A stretch of DNA of 64,000 bases from CAVWDU01 sp963840725 (GCA_963840725.1 CAWIZY010000018.1:124001-188000), one strand, 5' to 3'; shown: positions 17,180-26,051, counted from the stretch's first letter. Made by a program: numbers and translations. The notes: a model not told the origin generated them from the sequence alone.

Positions 17180-18734
17180 GTACGACATAGTTCTGGTCGG
17201 TGGAGGACACAATGGCCTGGTGTGTGCCAGCTACCTGGCCAGGTCTGGCCTGCGAGTCCTGGTGCTGGAGGCCGCAGATCGACCGGGTGGTTGCGCAGCA
17301 ACCCGGGAGTTCGCCCCCGGTTTTTCTGTGTCCTCCTGTGCCCAATGGATTAATCAGTTGCACCCGGAGGTCATCCGCGACCTTGCGCTGGAGGAGCATG
17401 GCTTGCGCTGGGCCGGGCGAGACCTGGCGTCGGTTTTACTGGCACAGGATGGTAATCATCTGGTGGCGCGTGGCGGCGAGTTGTCGGGCGTCGAACTCTG
17501 TGCAGAAGATCGCGCCCGCTACAGCGTGTTTCGCGAAAGGATGCTCAAGTATGCGCGACTATTGGCGAGCGCTTTTACTGCCCGGCCGCCGAAACTGGTG
17601 GCGGGCAATTTCGCTGATCGCATAACGCTGGCGAAGCTCGGGCTGGGTATGAAGCGCCTTGGCCGAGAGGACATGCGCGAGTTGATGCGCATTGTGACGA
17701 TGAGTCTGTACGACCTCATGCAGGAAGAGTTCGAAAGCCCCAAAATACAGGCGCTGCTTAGCGTCGACGGTGTCATCAGTGCCCAGCGAGGGCCGCGTTC
17801 TCCCGGCACAGTGTTCGCCTGGCTCTATCAGCTGGTGGGAGAGGTTTTCGAGTTTCAGGGGCCGGCGCAGGTCCTCGGCGGGATGGGGGCGCTGGGCAAC
17901 GCCATGGCGGCCGGGGCGCGGGCCGGTGGGGTTGAGATTCGCACGGGCGCGCGGGTTGTGTCTATCGAGGTCGACGCTGGTCGCGCCACCGGCGTTATCC
18001 TCGAGGATGGGCAGCAGCTGCGGGCTGCTGCGGTGGTATCCAATGTCGACCCGGTGACTACCTTCGAACGACTGGTGGGTTACCGCAACATCGAAACGGA
18101 TATGGCGCGGCGAGTCAGTCAAATCCGTTGCCAGGGTTCCATTGCCAAACTGCACCTCGCCCTGGATCACCTACCGGCATTTACCGGTCTGGACACGGCC
18201 TTGCTCGGTCACCGCTTGCTCATCGCGACCGATATGGACTACATCGAGCGCGCGTTCAATCCGGTCAAATATAATCAGCACACCAGGGCGCCGGTGCTCG
18301 ATATCAGCATCGCCAGTGTTAATGATCCCTCTCTGGCGCCCGAGGGCCGGCATGTCCTGTCAGCCATTGTGCCGTTCACGCCTTTTGCACACGAGTCCGG
18401 GTGGGAGTCCCAACGGGAGCCATTCATCCAGGTGCTGGTCGATTGTCTGGAGCGCTTTGCCCCCGGCCTCGGTGCCAGCGTTATGGCGGCTGAGCTGCTA
18501 TTGCCGGCTGACCTGGAACGGGAGTACGGCATGCGAGGCGGGCACTGGCATCACGGTGAACTGGCGCTGGATCAGATTATGATGATGCGGCCATTTCCGG
18601 GTGCCACTCAGTACGGGACGGCGGTTGACGGGCTATATCTCTGCGGTGCCGGCACGCACCCGGGAGGCGGGTTGATGGGGTTGGCGGGGCGCAATGCGGC
18701 GCGGGAAATTATCAGCCGGAGGCGGCGGGGATGA
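17172..18734 (+). CDS. FAD-dependent oxidoreductase, phytoene dehydrogenase/PYROXD2-like (copy 2)
   Basis: A 520-residue paralogue of the preceding gene. The ATG at 17172 overlaps the upstream stop (ATGACTGA), which is translational coupling and fixes the start. A longer frame would add 21 residues inside the upstream gene. The N-terminal FAD fold is IVLVGGGHNGLVCASYLA with VLEAADRPGGC. The C-terminal GLYLCGAGTHPGGGLMG and GRNAAREI repeat the closing motif of copy 1. The middle regions differ clearly, so the two copies probably have distinct substrates or form a heteromer. It overlaps the following aminomethyltransferase gene by ATGA. Confidence 0.88.
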   Translation: MTEYDIVLVGGGHNGLVCASYLARSGLRVLVLEAADRPGGCAATREFAPGFSVSSCAQWINQLHPEVIRDLALEEHGLRWAGRDLASVLLAQDGNHLVARGGELSGVELCAEDRARYSVFRERMLKYARLLASAFTARPPKLVAGNFADRITLAKLGLGMKRLGREDMRELMRIVTMSLYDLMQEEFESPKIQALLSVDGVISAQRGPRSPGTVFAWLYQLVGEVFEFQGPAQVLGGMGALGNAMAAGARAGGVEIRTGARVVSIEVDAGRATGVILEDGQQLRAAAVVSNVDPVTTFERLVGYRNIETDMARRVSQIRCQGSIAKLHLALDHLPAFTGLDTALLGHRLLIATDMDYIERAFNPVKYNQHTRAPVLDISIASVNDPSLAPEGRHVLSAIVPFTPFAHESGWESQREPFIQVLVDCLERFAPGLGASVMAAELLLPADLEREYGMRGGHWHHGELALDQIMMMRPFPGATQYGTAVDGLYLCGAGTHPGGGLMGLAGRNAAREIISRRRRG

Positions 18735-19909
18735 GCAGCGACGACAGAATGATGTTGACAACCCCCTTTCACGAGCGCATCGCAGCGGCCTGTGAGCTGA
18801 ACAACTGGGGAAGTTGGAAAGGCTATACCACACCAGATGCTTATTTCGATGTAGAACTTGAGTACTTCGCTATTCGCAGTACCGTAGGGGTATTCGACCT
18901 TTCCCCCATGAACAAGTATCGGATCCGGGGCCCCGACGCCACCGCCTATCTCAACCGGCTGGTGACCCGCGATATCAGCCGGATCCGGGTGGGCCGGGTG
19001 GGTTATAGCGTGTGGTGCAACGATGCCGGACAGGTCATGGACGACGGCACTATTTTCCACCTGGCCGAGAATGACTATCGGATTTGTGCTTACACGCGTG
19101 CTACAGACTGGCTGAATTGGTCGGCGCTGGGTTTCGATGTGACGGTCGAGGATGAAACAGAGGCTGTCGCAGCACTGGCTGTGCAGGGCCCGACCTCCTG
19201 CGCCACTTTGCTGGCTATGGGCCTGGATGGTCTGGGAGAGCTTAAGCCATTTGGTATGGCAGAGTACGCGTTTGAGGGCGGGAACCTGCTAGTCAGCCGC
19301 ACCGGCTTCACCGGTGACCTGGGTTATGAACTGTTTATCGATCCGGCACGGGCGGTGAGGCTTTGGGATCGGCTTTTCGAGGCCGGCCAGCTGTATCTCA
19401 TTAAACCGTTTGGCAGTCACGCTCTGGATCTGGCCCGCATCGAGGCGGGGTTTCTCCAGGCCGGTGTAGACTTTGTGCCCGCTGAGTCGGCAGTGCGTAA
19501 CGGACGATCCCGGTCTCCCTTTGAGCTTGGCCTGGGCTGGCTGGTGGACTTCGAGAAGCCGGTTTTCAACGGCCGTAAAGCTCTCCTTGAAGAGCGGGCC
19601 AGGGGGTGTCGCTATCGCTTCGCATTGCTGGATGTGCACGGCAACAAACCCGCGCATCACTCTTTTATCCTCAAGGGCAACAAGCAGGTCGGAACGGTGA
19701 CCTCTGCTGCCTGGTGTCCCACTGCCAAGTCAAACATAGCCTTTGCGCAACTTGAGATGCCCTATGGGCAGACTGGGGAAGAACTGGTGGCGGAAATCTA
19801 TTATCAGCGTGAGTTGCAGTGGACCAGAACGCTGGCACCGTGTCGAGTGATCGACTCGCCACCCTTTTCCCCGGCGAGACGGCGCGAGACGCCTGCTTTG
19901 CCGTTCTAA
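18731..19909 (+). CDS. Aminomethyltransferase family protein (GcvT/DmdA-like)
   Basis: A 392-residue protein of the folate-dependent GcvT family, which includes the glycine-cleavage T protein and dimethylsulfoniopropionate demethylase DmdA. Recognisable segments are STVGVFDLSPMNKYRIRGPDA, YLNRLVTRDI, the VGYSVWCNDAGQVMDDG strand, the VQGPTS turn, SRTGFTGDLGYELF and LDLARIEAGF. It has only the T-protein domains and no GcvH or GcvP neighbour, so it is not part of a glycine cleavage operon. Its ATG overlaps the end of the second flavoprotein gene. In this context it would move a methyl or methylene group from a substrate or product to tetrahydrofolate. That role is inferred. Confidence 0.87.
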   Translation: MSSDDRMMLTTPFHERIAAACELNNWGSWKGYTTPDAYFDVELEYFAIRSTVGVFDLSPMNKYRIRGPDATAYLNRLVTRDISRIRVGRVGYSVWCNDAGQVMDDGTIFHLAENDYRICAYTRATDWLNWSALGFDVTVEDETEAVAALAVQGPTSCATLLAMGLDGLGELKPFGMAEYAFEGGNLLVSRTGFTGDLGYELFIDPARAVRLWDRLFEAGQLYLIKPFGSHALDLARIEAGFLQAGVDFVPAESAVRNGRSRSPFELGLGWLVDFEKPVFNGRKALLEERARGCRYRFALLDVHGNKPAHHSFILKGNKQVGTVTSAAWCPTAKSNIAFAQLEMPYGQTGEELVAEIYYQRELQWTRTLAPCRVIDSPPFSPARRRETPALPF

Positions 19910-19984
19910 CAGCAGCGGATCGAGTTCACGCAATGGCTGCGCCCAACGCAAGCTGTCGAGCACAGAAAATGGAAACCAGAAACC

Positions 19985-21250
19985 GTGACGTTTATCGCTA
20001 CTGATATCGACGACTCCCCGTCCAAATTGAGGGAAAAACTCCGGGGGCAGGCAATGCACCCCGGTCGTGCGCTGGACAACTATTTCTACCGCTCCCCCCG
20101 TGTCTATGAGCACGAGCTGGATGCACTGGTATTTCGCAGTTGGGTATATGCCGCGCACACGTCTGAACTCCCTGACTCTGGCGACTATCTGTTAATGTCA
20201 ATTGGTGAAGACTCACTGATTATCACCCGCGATGAGTCGGGTAAGCTGCATGCACTATTTAATATTTGCCGTCACCGGGGCGCTCGGGTTTGTGAGCAGG
20301 CACGCGGCAACCGTAAAAGCTTTGTCTGCCCCTATCACGGTTGGGTCTATCGTACTGATGGCAGCCTTAAGGCGGCGCGGGAAATGGACCGGCTTGCAGG
20401 TTTTGATCTTGAGTCTCATGGTCTGAGGAAGGCCCGACTGGTGGTGTACATGGGGTTGATTTTTATCAACTGTGACCCCGATGCCGCCGACTTTCTCGGC
20501 CCGTTGAGTCATCTTGATCGGCCCCTGTCTGCCTATGACCTGGCAAACGCCAAGGTGGCCCACAAGCACACTTACCGGGTCGAAGCTAATTGGAAGCTGG
20601 TGCTGGAAAACTATCTCGAGTGCTATCACTGTGCCACCTCGCACCGCGCTTATGCCCGCATGCATACGCTGAAAGACCTGTATCACCGGGTCGAGAGTGT
20701 GGTGGAGGCGATGCTGGAGCGCACGGAGGCAGTGACGGGAATTCCTGGTATGGGGGATCAGTACAGCGCGACCTACCAGGAAGCGGAGGGTTTTGGCAGC
20801 TGCGTCAGCACCCAGCGCTACGGCCTGTACGAGGGCTACCAGACCGGCAGTGAGGATGGGCGCCCGGTGGCTCCGCTGATGGGCCGAATCAAGGCGTACG
20901 ACGGGGGGGCGGGTGACTACCAGATGGGTCCGCTCAGCTTTATGCTGAATTATCCTGATCATTGCGTACTGTACCGGTTTCTGCCGCGCTCGATGACTGC
21001 GACCGAGATGGAGCTGGTCTGGTTTGTTAACGGTGATGCAGTGGAGGGTGTTGACTACGAGCTGGATAAGCTGACTTGGCTTTGGCACCACACCACCTTG
21101 GAAGACGAGTACATTATCAGACGCAACAGCGCCGGCGTGAACTCGCGCTTCTTTGAGCCAGGTCCTTATCACCCGGATTACGAGGCGACGCTGCAGTCCT
21201 TTGTGCACTGGTATCTGGAAACCCTGGGAACGGTTGCCGCCTTAAAATGA
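19985..21250 (+). CDS. Rieske non-heme iron oxygenase, alpha subunit (GbcA/CntA-like)
   Basis: A 421-residue oxygenase subunit. The Rieske [2Fe-2S] ligands are Cys95-x-His97 and Cys115-x2-His118 in CRHRG and CPYHGW. The mononuclear iron site lies in ENYLECYHCATSH, with His215 and His220 as ligands. The bridging acid before them is Glu212 rather than the aspartate common in ring-hydroxylating enzymes. A glutamate here is described for quaternary-amine demethylases such as CntA and GbcA. GTG start at 19985, weak ribosome site, 75 bases after the GcvT-like gene. No reductase gene is adjacent. Likely reaction: oxidative removal of an N-methyl group, releasing formaldehyde; the substrate is open. 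Confidence 0.87.
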   Translation: MTFIATDIDDSPSKLREKLRGQAMHPGRALDNYFYRSPRVYEHELDALVFRSWVYAAHTSELPDSGDYLLMSIGEDSLIITRDESGKLHALFNICRHRGARVCEQARGNRKSFVCPYHGWVYRTDGSLKAAREMDRLAGFDLESHGLRKARLVVYMGLIFINCDPDAADFLGPLSHLDRPLSAYDLANAKVAHKHTYRVEANWKLVLENYLECYHCATSHRAYARMHTLKDLYHRVESVVEAMLERTEAVTGIPGMGDQYSATYQEAEGFGSCVSTQRYGLYEGYQTGSEDGRPVAPLMGRIKAYDGGAGDYQMGPLSFMLNYPDHCVLYRFLPRSMTATEMELVWFVNGDAVEGVDYELDKLTWLWHHTTLEDEYIIRRNSAGVNSRFFEPGPYHPDYEATLQSFVHWYLETLGTVAALK

Positions 21251-21468
21251 TCAACCACTTGATGCATATGGTCGCATCTCCGTGCTGCAGAAGAGTTCTC
21301 TATTTTAAAGACTGAGCCTTGGCCTGCGACTGGCTTGTGGTATCGACTGCGGTTGGCAGTTTGGCGAAAAAGCGGCTATCTTGAAGCAAATAACAATTCG
21401 GTTCTTAAGTCTCTCTAGCAGCCCTTTTCGGCCTGGTTTGATGAAGGCGCCAACAAGGGAGACCATCT

Positions 21469-23097
21469 ATGCGACCAATCGAACCCATGGACGCTGCTTT
21501 TCTTTTGCTGGAAAAACGGCAAACCCCGATGCACGTAGGCGGCCTGAGCCTCTTCACCTTACCGGAAGGCGTAAACGAGCAGCGTTTTCTCGCCCGGCAA
21601 TTGGCGGTCCTGCGCTCCGCTGAGAGCTATCGCAAACCCTTTGGCGAGCTGGTGCGGTATGGACGCGGTCGCACGCTCGGAAGGCCTTACTGGGATGAAG
21701 ACAGCAACGTGGACCCTGAGTACCACGTCAGGCATTCTGCGTTGCCCAAGCCAGGGCGTTACCGGGAGTTGTTTGCGCTGGTCTCCAGATTGCACGGTAC
21801 CCTGCTGGATCGCAGCAGGCCCCTGTGGGAAATTCACCTGATCGAGGGGTTGGAGAACCGCCAGTTCGCCATCTATGTAAAGCTCCACCACGCGACAATT
21901 GACGGGGTGGGTGCTATGCATATGATTCAGGGGATGTGCTCACCCAGTAAATCCGCCAGGGTGACTTATTCGCCACTCTCCAATGAAGCTTACGAAGCCT
22001 ATAAGAAAAGTAAATATGGTGATCGCCCAGCCAAGATCAAGCCTCGCGGACGTGAGCTGAGGGCGGTCGCGTCGGCGATCAAGGAGCAATTCGAGTCTAC
22101 GGCGAACGTACTGGGAGCGCTAAGAAAATACAGCAGCGTGTTTCTGGGTCGCGGTGGTGCGCTCTCGGCGCCCATGTACAAAATGCCTCTAACATCCTTG
22201 AACGCCAATGTCGGCGGTGCACGGCGCTTTGTAGCCCAGTCCTGGGAAATGGATCGGGTAAAAGCCGTCGCCAGGGCGATGGACGCTACCCTTAACGATG
22301 TAGTTCTGGCGATGTGTGCCGGCGCCTTGCGCACTTATCTGAAATCCCAGAACGAGCTGCCGCGAAAATCGCTGAAGGCCGGTGCGCCGGTATCCCTGCG
22401 TCAAGAGGGAGACCTGGAGTCTGCCAACGCGGTCGGTTTTATTATCGCCGACCTCGCTACCAACGTGGCCGACCCGGAGCGTCGTTTGCGGGCCATTCAG
22501 CGCTCCATGAACGCCGGCAAAGATTTGCTGGGCAGCCTCTCGCCCAGGGAGTCAGCGCTGTTTGCACAAATCACACAGATACCGCCACTGGTGCCGACGC
22601 TGTTGGGACTGGCTGATCAACTACCCAGTTACAATACGGTGATTTCCAATGTCCCCGGGCCCAGGCAGCCGCTCTATTGGAATGGGGCGCGACTGGATGG
22701 CATCTACCCGGTGAGTGTGGTGTTGGATGGTTTCGCCCTGAACATCACGCTCGTGGGTTATGATGACAGCCTCGATTTCGGTATCGTCGCCTGTCGTCAG
22801 TCAGTGCCCGGTATGCAGCGCCTCATCGACGATCTGGAAGCGGCCCTGGTCGAGTTGGAGGCGGTCGCCGGACTGAGCACCGGGAAGAGGAAGGCGAGAG
22901 CGAAGGTCAAGGCCAGTACCACGGCCGGGGCCAAAACCAAAACCAAAACAAAAACAAAAACAAAAACCAAAGCCAAAGCCAAAGCCAAAGCCAAAGCCAA
23001 AGCCAAAGCCAAAGCCAAAGCCAAGACAAAGACGAAAACGCAGCCCAAAGCAAATACGAAAAGAAAAGCCAGAGCAAAGGCCAAAGCAAAGGCCTGA
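21469..23097 (+). CDS. Wax ester synthase/diacylglycerol acyltransferase with Lys/Ala tail
   Basis: A 542-residue WS/DGAT-family enzyme. ATG start with AAGGGAG eight bases upstream. The active-site motif HHATIDG is at residues 140-146, and the family opening PMDAAFLLLEKRQTPMHVGGL is present, as are the later NDVVLAMCAGALR and YNTVISNVPGP segments. Such enzymes join acyl-CoA to fatty alcohols or diacylglycerol to make storage lipid in cytoplasmic inclusions. The normal fold ends near residue 465. About 70 further residues are almost only Lys, Ala and Thr in a KTKT...KAKA pattern, as in histone-H1-like tails. The tail may bind the lipid-droplet surface, phospholipid or DNA (inference). Confidence 0.9.
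   Translation: MRPIEPMDAAFLLLEKRQTPMHVGGLSLFTLPEGVNEQRFLARQLAVLRSAESYRKPFGELVRYGRGRTLGRPYWDEDSNVDPEYHVRHSALPKPGRYRELFALVSRLHGTLLDRSRPLWEIHLIEGLENRQFAIYVKLHHATIDGVGAMHMIQGMCSPSKSARVTYSPLSNEAYEAYKKSKYGDRPAKIKPRGRELRAVASAIKEQFESTANVLGALRKYSSVFLGRGGALSAPMYKMPLTSLNANVGGARRFVAQSWEMDRVKAVARAMDATLNDVVLAMCAGALRTYLKSQNELPRKSLKAGAPVSLRQEGDLESANAVGFIIADLATNVADPERRLRAIQRSMNAGKDLLGSLSPRESALFAQITQIPPLVPTLLGLADQLPSYNTVISNVPGPRQPLYWNGARLDGIYPVSVVLDGFALNITLVGYDDSLDFGIVACRQSVPGMQRLIDDLEAALVELEAVAGLSTGKRKARAKVKASTTAGAKTKTKTKTKTKTKAKAKAKAKAKAKAKAKAKTKTKTQPKANTKRKARAKAKAKA
22930..23090 (+). repeat. AAAACC/AAAGCC hexamer repeat encoding a Lys-rich tail
   Basis: A purine-rich tandem repeat in the 3' end of the wax ester synthase gene. 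AAAACC-type and AAAACA-type hexamers come first, then about ten AAAGCC copies (roughly 22968-23022), then diverged copies to the stop. Each hexamer encodes Lys-Thr or Lys-Ala, so length changes keep the frame. Such arrays are prone to slippage and copy-number variation. Confidence 0.85.
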
Positions 23098-23273
23098 ACG
23101 AAAACCAGAAGTAAAGCGAGACCGAAGCGTCGCGAAACCGCTTGGTGGCTTGACGCCGGTAGCTTCGCTTTACGGTAACAGCGTATCCCTATGGGAAAAT
23201 GGAGAAATTTATGGGGTTTCCTTTCGAGACCGGAAGTCAGCCTGTACATCGCAGATCCGCTGGGGTTTGCGAG

Positions 23274-24800
23274 GTGAACAGGCTTGTTCTAGCGGGCCTG
23301 CTCGCAGTTTTCCTGTCGGCCTGCTCATCCTCTACAGGGCTTAAGACCGATGTCGTTTCCTCGGTGATCAGCTACGCCGAGCCTCCGGCAACAGAAGGCC
23401 TGTTGGCCGAGCTGGCGGATAAGATTCAGTCTGAGCACGGTAGTGAGTATTCGGGTTTCAGGATTCTGGATTCCAGTCATGCCGGACTTTACTGGCGTCT
23501 GGCCCTGATCGATTCGGCGACTACCTCCCTGGATATTCAAACCTACCTCTGGTACCCGGATGCCAGTGGAAAACTGCTGCTGGAGAGGGCGGTTCTGGCG
23601 GCGCGTCGAGGTGTCAAGGTCCGTATGATCGTCGATGATCTGTTACTGCAGGGTCACGACCAGCTGATCGTCAACCTTAATGCTCAACCAAATATCAGTT
23701 TTCGCATTTTCAACCCGTGGACCGACCGAGGCGGCATGGTGGCCCGGGCCGGGCAAATGGTCGCCGAGATGGAGCGGCTTAACACCCGCATGCACGACAA
23801 GCTGCTTATTGCCGATGGACGTGCCGCTATAGTGGGCGGTCGCAATATTGGTGATCACTATTTTGGACTACATGAGACCTACAACTTTCACGATACCGAC
23901 TTGTTCGGTATGGGCGAGATCGCTTTGCAGGCCAATGGCATGTTCGACAAGTTCTGGAACAGTGACTGGGTGGCCTCTGCGGATAACCTCACCACCGCGC
24001 CAGACCCTGAAATCGCCGCCCAGCAATGGCAGGCGGTGCAGCAAAACGCCAATGCACCGGTCTTAAAAGAGTTCCCCACCGCACCCATTGACTGGACCGA
24101 GGAACTGACCCGGGAAACGGCAGAGCTGCGTATCGGGCGCAGCAAGATGGTCTACGATGAGGCAGATCAGGGCCAGATCAGCCAGAATGTCATGTCCAAT
24201 ATGTTCAATTTTTTCGGTCTCGCCAAGACGGAGCTTCTGATAATGAACGCCTATGTTATTCCGGCACAGCAGGCGGTGGACTTCATTCAGGGGCTAACCG
24301 ACGGTGGGGTCGATGTGAAAATACTGACCAACTCGCTCTCCTCCCACGATGTGCCTGCAGTCAATAGTCACTACGAGCCGTGGCGGGATGATTTTATTCG
24401 TGCCGGGGTTGATTTGTACGAGTTCCGCTCCGATCCCGCTATCCAGTCGACAACTATCGATGTGCCACCGGTGGCCGCTGAGTTCAGTGGGCTGCACAGT
24501 AAGACTGCGGTGGCTGATCGCCGTTACGTGTTCGTCGGTTCGATGAACCTCGACCCGCGGTCAGCCAAAATCAATACCGAGATGGGTGTGATTGTGGACT
24601 CGCCGGCCCTGGCGGAAGATATGGCCCGAGTCATTCTTCGTGATATGTCCGGGGATAACGCCTGGCATGTCACCATGGACGATGAGGACAATATCCGCTG
24701 GCAAAACAGTGTGGAGACACTCGACGAGCAGCCGGCCCGGGACAGCATGCAGAGGGTTATGAACGTGATTATGAAGGCCGGGCCCAAAGACCAGTTTTAA
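23274..24800 (+). CDS. Phospholipase D family lipoprotein (cardiolipin synthase-like)
   Basis: A 508-residue protein with two HxK(x)4D motifs. The first is in RMHDKLLIADG (His174) with the following GGRNIGDHYF. The second is in LHSKTAVADRRYVFVGSMNLD (His408). Members transfer phosphatidyl groups (cardiolipin synthase) or hydrolyse phosphodiesters. The start chosen is GTG at 23274, because it gives a normal lipoprotein signal (VNRLVLAGLLAVFLSAC). An in-frame ATG at 23199 would add 25 residues ahead of it. The lipobox LSAC suggests anchoring in the periplasm, which is common in the YmdC/ClsC-like branch. It stands alone, with a perfect hairpin just after its stop. Confidence 0.87.
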   Translation: MNRLVLAGLLAVFLSACSSSTGLKTDVVSSVISYAEPPATEGLLAELADKIQSEHGSEYSGFRILDSSHAGLYWRLALIDSATTSLDIQTYLWYPDASGKLLLERAVLAARRGVKVRMIVDDLLLQGHDQLIVNLNAQPNISFRIFNPWTDRGGMVARAGQMVAEMERLNTRMHDKLLIADGRAAIVGGRNIGDHYFGLHETYNFHDTDLFGMGEIALQANGMFDKFWNSDWVASADNLTTAPDPEIAAQQWQAVQQNANAPVLKEFPTAPIDWTEELTRETAELRIGRSKMVYDEADQGQISQNVMSNMFNFFGLAKTELLIMNAYVIPAQQAVDFIQGLTDGGVDVKILTNSLSSHDVPAVNSHYEPWRDDFIRAGVDLYEFRSDPAIQSTTIDVPPVAAEFSGLHSKTAVADRRYVFVGSMNLDPRSAKINTEMGVIVDSPALAEDMARVILRDMSGDNAWHVTMDDEDNIRWQNSVETLDEQPARDSMQRVMNVIMKAGPKDQF

Positions 24801-24808
24801 AGCGGTGT

Positions 24809-24839
24809 ACCCTGCCAGGTATGAATGACCTGGCAGGGT
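24809..24839. terminator. Perfect 12-bp hairpin between convergent genes
   Basis: ACCCTGCCAGGT, a seven-base loop and ACCTGGCAGGGT form a perfect stem between the stop of the phospholipase D gene and the stop of the HMG-CoA reductase gene. Neither strand shows a proper T run after the stem, so it may act as a weak bidirectional terminator or as an mRNA 3' end stabiliser. Confidence 0.5.
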
Positions 24840-24866
24840 GTCGTGTCTGGCAAGAGAGAGGCTTTT

Positions 24867-26051
24867 CTAGCGGTTACGTCCCAGTTTTTCGTGGGCATCC
24901 ACCCATTCGTTCTTGCGCGTTTTGTGATCAATGCGCGAGGCTGCGCCCAGCGAGATCTCCCCGGCTACCGTCAGGGCTGCGGCAATTTCAGCGAGCTTCA
25001 GTGCCTTGCCGGGACCGAAGCAATCCATGATCTCCAGACATTCCCGTTGGGTGGGCAAAGCCGTGCCACCCCCATAGGTGGCGACGATGATTGCCGGCAG
25101 CGTAATGGAGAAATAGTAATCACCTTCCCGGGTTACCTTGTTGTAAGTCGTGCACTGGTTCGATTCGCCGATGTTGGCGATGTCCTGGCCAGTGGCCAGA
25201 TAGAGTGCTGCGAGACCATTGGCCGGGTGTGCTGCATTGTTGGATGAACTTGAAAGGATGGCGCTCATGGTACTGACACCCTGTCCGTAGTGCATTTGCT
25301 GCGGTGTGATGCGCAGATGTTCAATCATCACATCCCGTGGAATAGTGATTTCGGCGGTGACACGTCGGCCACGGCCCTTGAGAAGGTTCACTGAAGAGGT
25401 CTTCTTTTCAGTGTCGAAATTTCCTGAGAGTAGATAGTGGGAAATGTTCGTGTACTGGGTGCGAATCCATTCGCAGGCAACGAAGGTTGCTTTGCTGGTC
25501 ATGTTCTGCCCTGCGGCGTCGCCGGTGCTGTAATCGAAGCGGGTAAACACCATGTTGTGGGCGAGATAGGCCTCGATTTCCAGCAGTTTGCCGACGGAAG
25601 TCGTCCCCTCGGCGACGTCTCGAATTCGTTCAAAGTTCTCCTGTAACCAGGCGCGAAAGTCGCGCCCCTCGCGGGCGTTTTCAAATACGAACACGGGTGC
25701 ACGCTGCATAGCCTCACCAGCTACGGTGGTCATTACCCCGCCGCTCTCTCTGATCACTTTCATGCCCCGGTTGTAACTGGCCAGCATGGTGCCCTCGACA
25801 GTGGCCATGGGAACATAGAATTCGCCTTTAGCATGCTCACCGTCGACCAGCAGCGGTCCGGCGAGGCCTATGGGAACCTGTGCCACCCCGAACAGGTTTT
25901 CGATGTTGCCCGCCATGGCCTCTGGTTCAAACGAAAACTGTCGTGTGTGATCGAGCTTGGCGGGGGTGTTCTCTTCAATAAAGGCCTGGCGGTCGGCCAC
26001 CGCTTTGGCGCTGTAGTCGTTATCGCTTGCGCGAGGTATTTTTTTGCTCAT
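24867..26051 (-). CDS. Hydroxymethylglutaryl-CoA reductase
   Basis: A 394-residue HMG-CoA reductase. The ATG at 26049-26051 has GGAG six bases upstream; a longer frame overlaps recQ. The catalytic glutamate is Glu86 in ATVEGTMLASYN. The NADP(H)-binding motif reads TGDAAGQNM (usually GDAMGMNM), the catalytic lysine lies in NFDTEKKTSSVN, and the aspartate in ATGQDIANIGESNQ. The C-terminal histidine is in WVDAHEKLGR, a pattern like archaeal class I enzymes. The enzyme reduces HMG-CoA to mevalonate. No other mevalonate-pathway gene is in the window. It follows recQ by 58 bases on the same strand. Confidence 0.88.
   Translation of the reverse strand: MSKKIPRASDNDYSAKAVADRQAFIEENTPAKLDHTRQFSFEPEAMAGNIENLFGVAQVPIGLAGPLLVDGEHAKGEFYVPMATVEGTMLASYNRGMKVIRESGGVMTTVAGEAMQRAPVFVFENAREGRDFRAWLQENFERIRDVAEGTTSVGKLLEIEAYLAHNMVFTRFDYSTGDAAGQNMTSKATFVACEWIRTQYTNISHYLLSGNFDTEKKTSSVNLLKGRGRRVTAEITIPRDVMIEHLRITPQQMHYGQGVSTMSAILSSSSNNAAHPANGLAALYLATGQDIANIGESNQCTTYNKVTREGDYYFSITLPAIIVATYGGGTALPTQRECLEIMDCFGPGKALKLAEIAAALTVAGEISLGAASRIDHKTRKNEWVDAHEKLGRNR

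Noticed and set aside
20255..21208. 317-codon minus-strand frame
   Set aside because: Fully antisense to the Rieske oxygenase, whose iron and [2Fe-2S] ligands are intact.
22797..23249. Leu/Ala-rich minus-strand frame of 150 codons
   Set aside because: It is the antisense shadow of the Lys/Ala repeat in the wax ester synthase gene (CTT/GGC-type codons give Leu, Phe and Ala runs).
24809..24839. Hairpin as a classical intrinsic terminator
   Set aside because: The stem is perfect but neither strand has a T run after it, so I keep it only as a possible weak terminator or 3' stabiliser.
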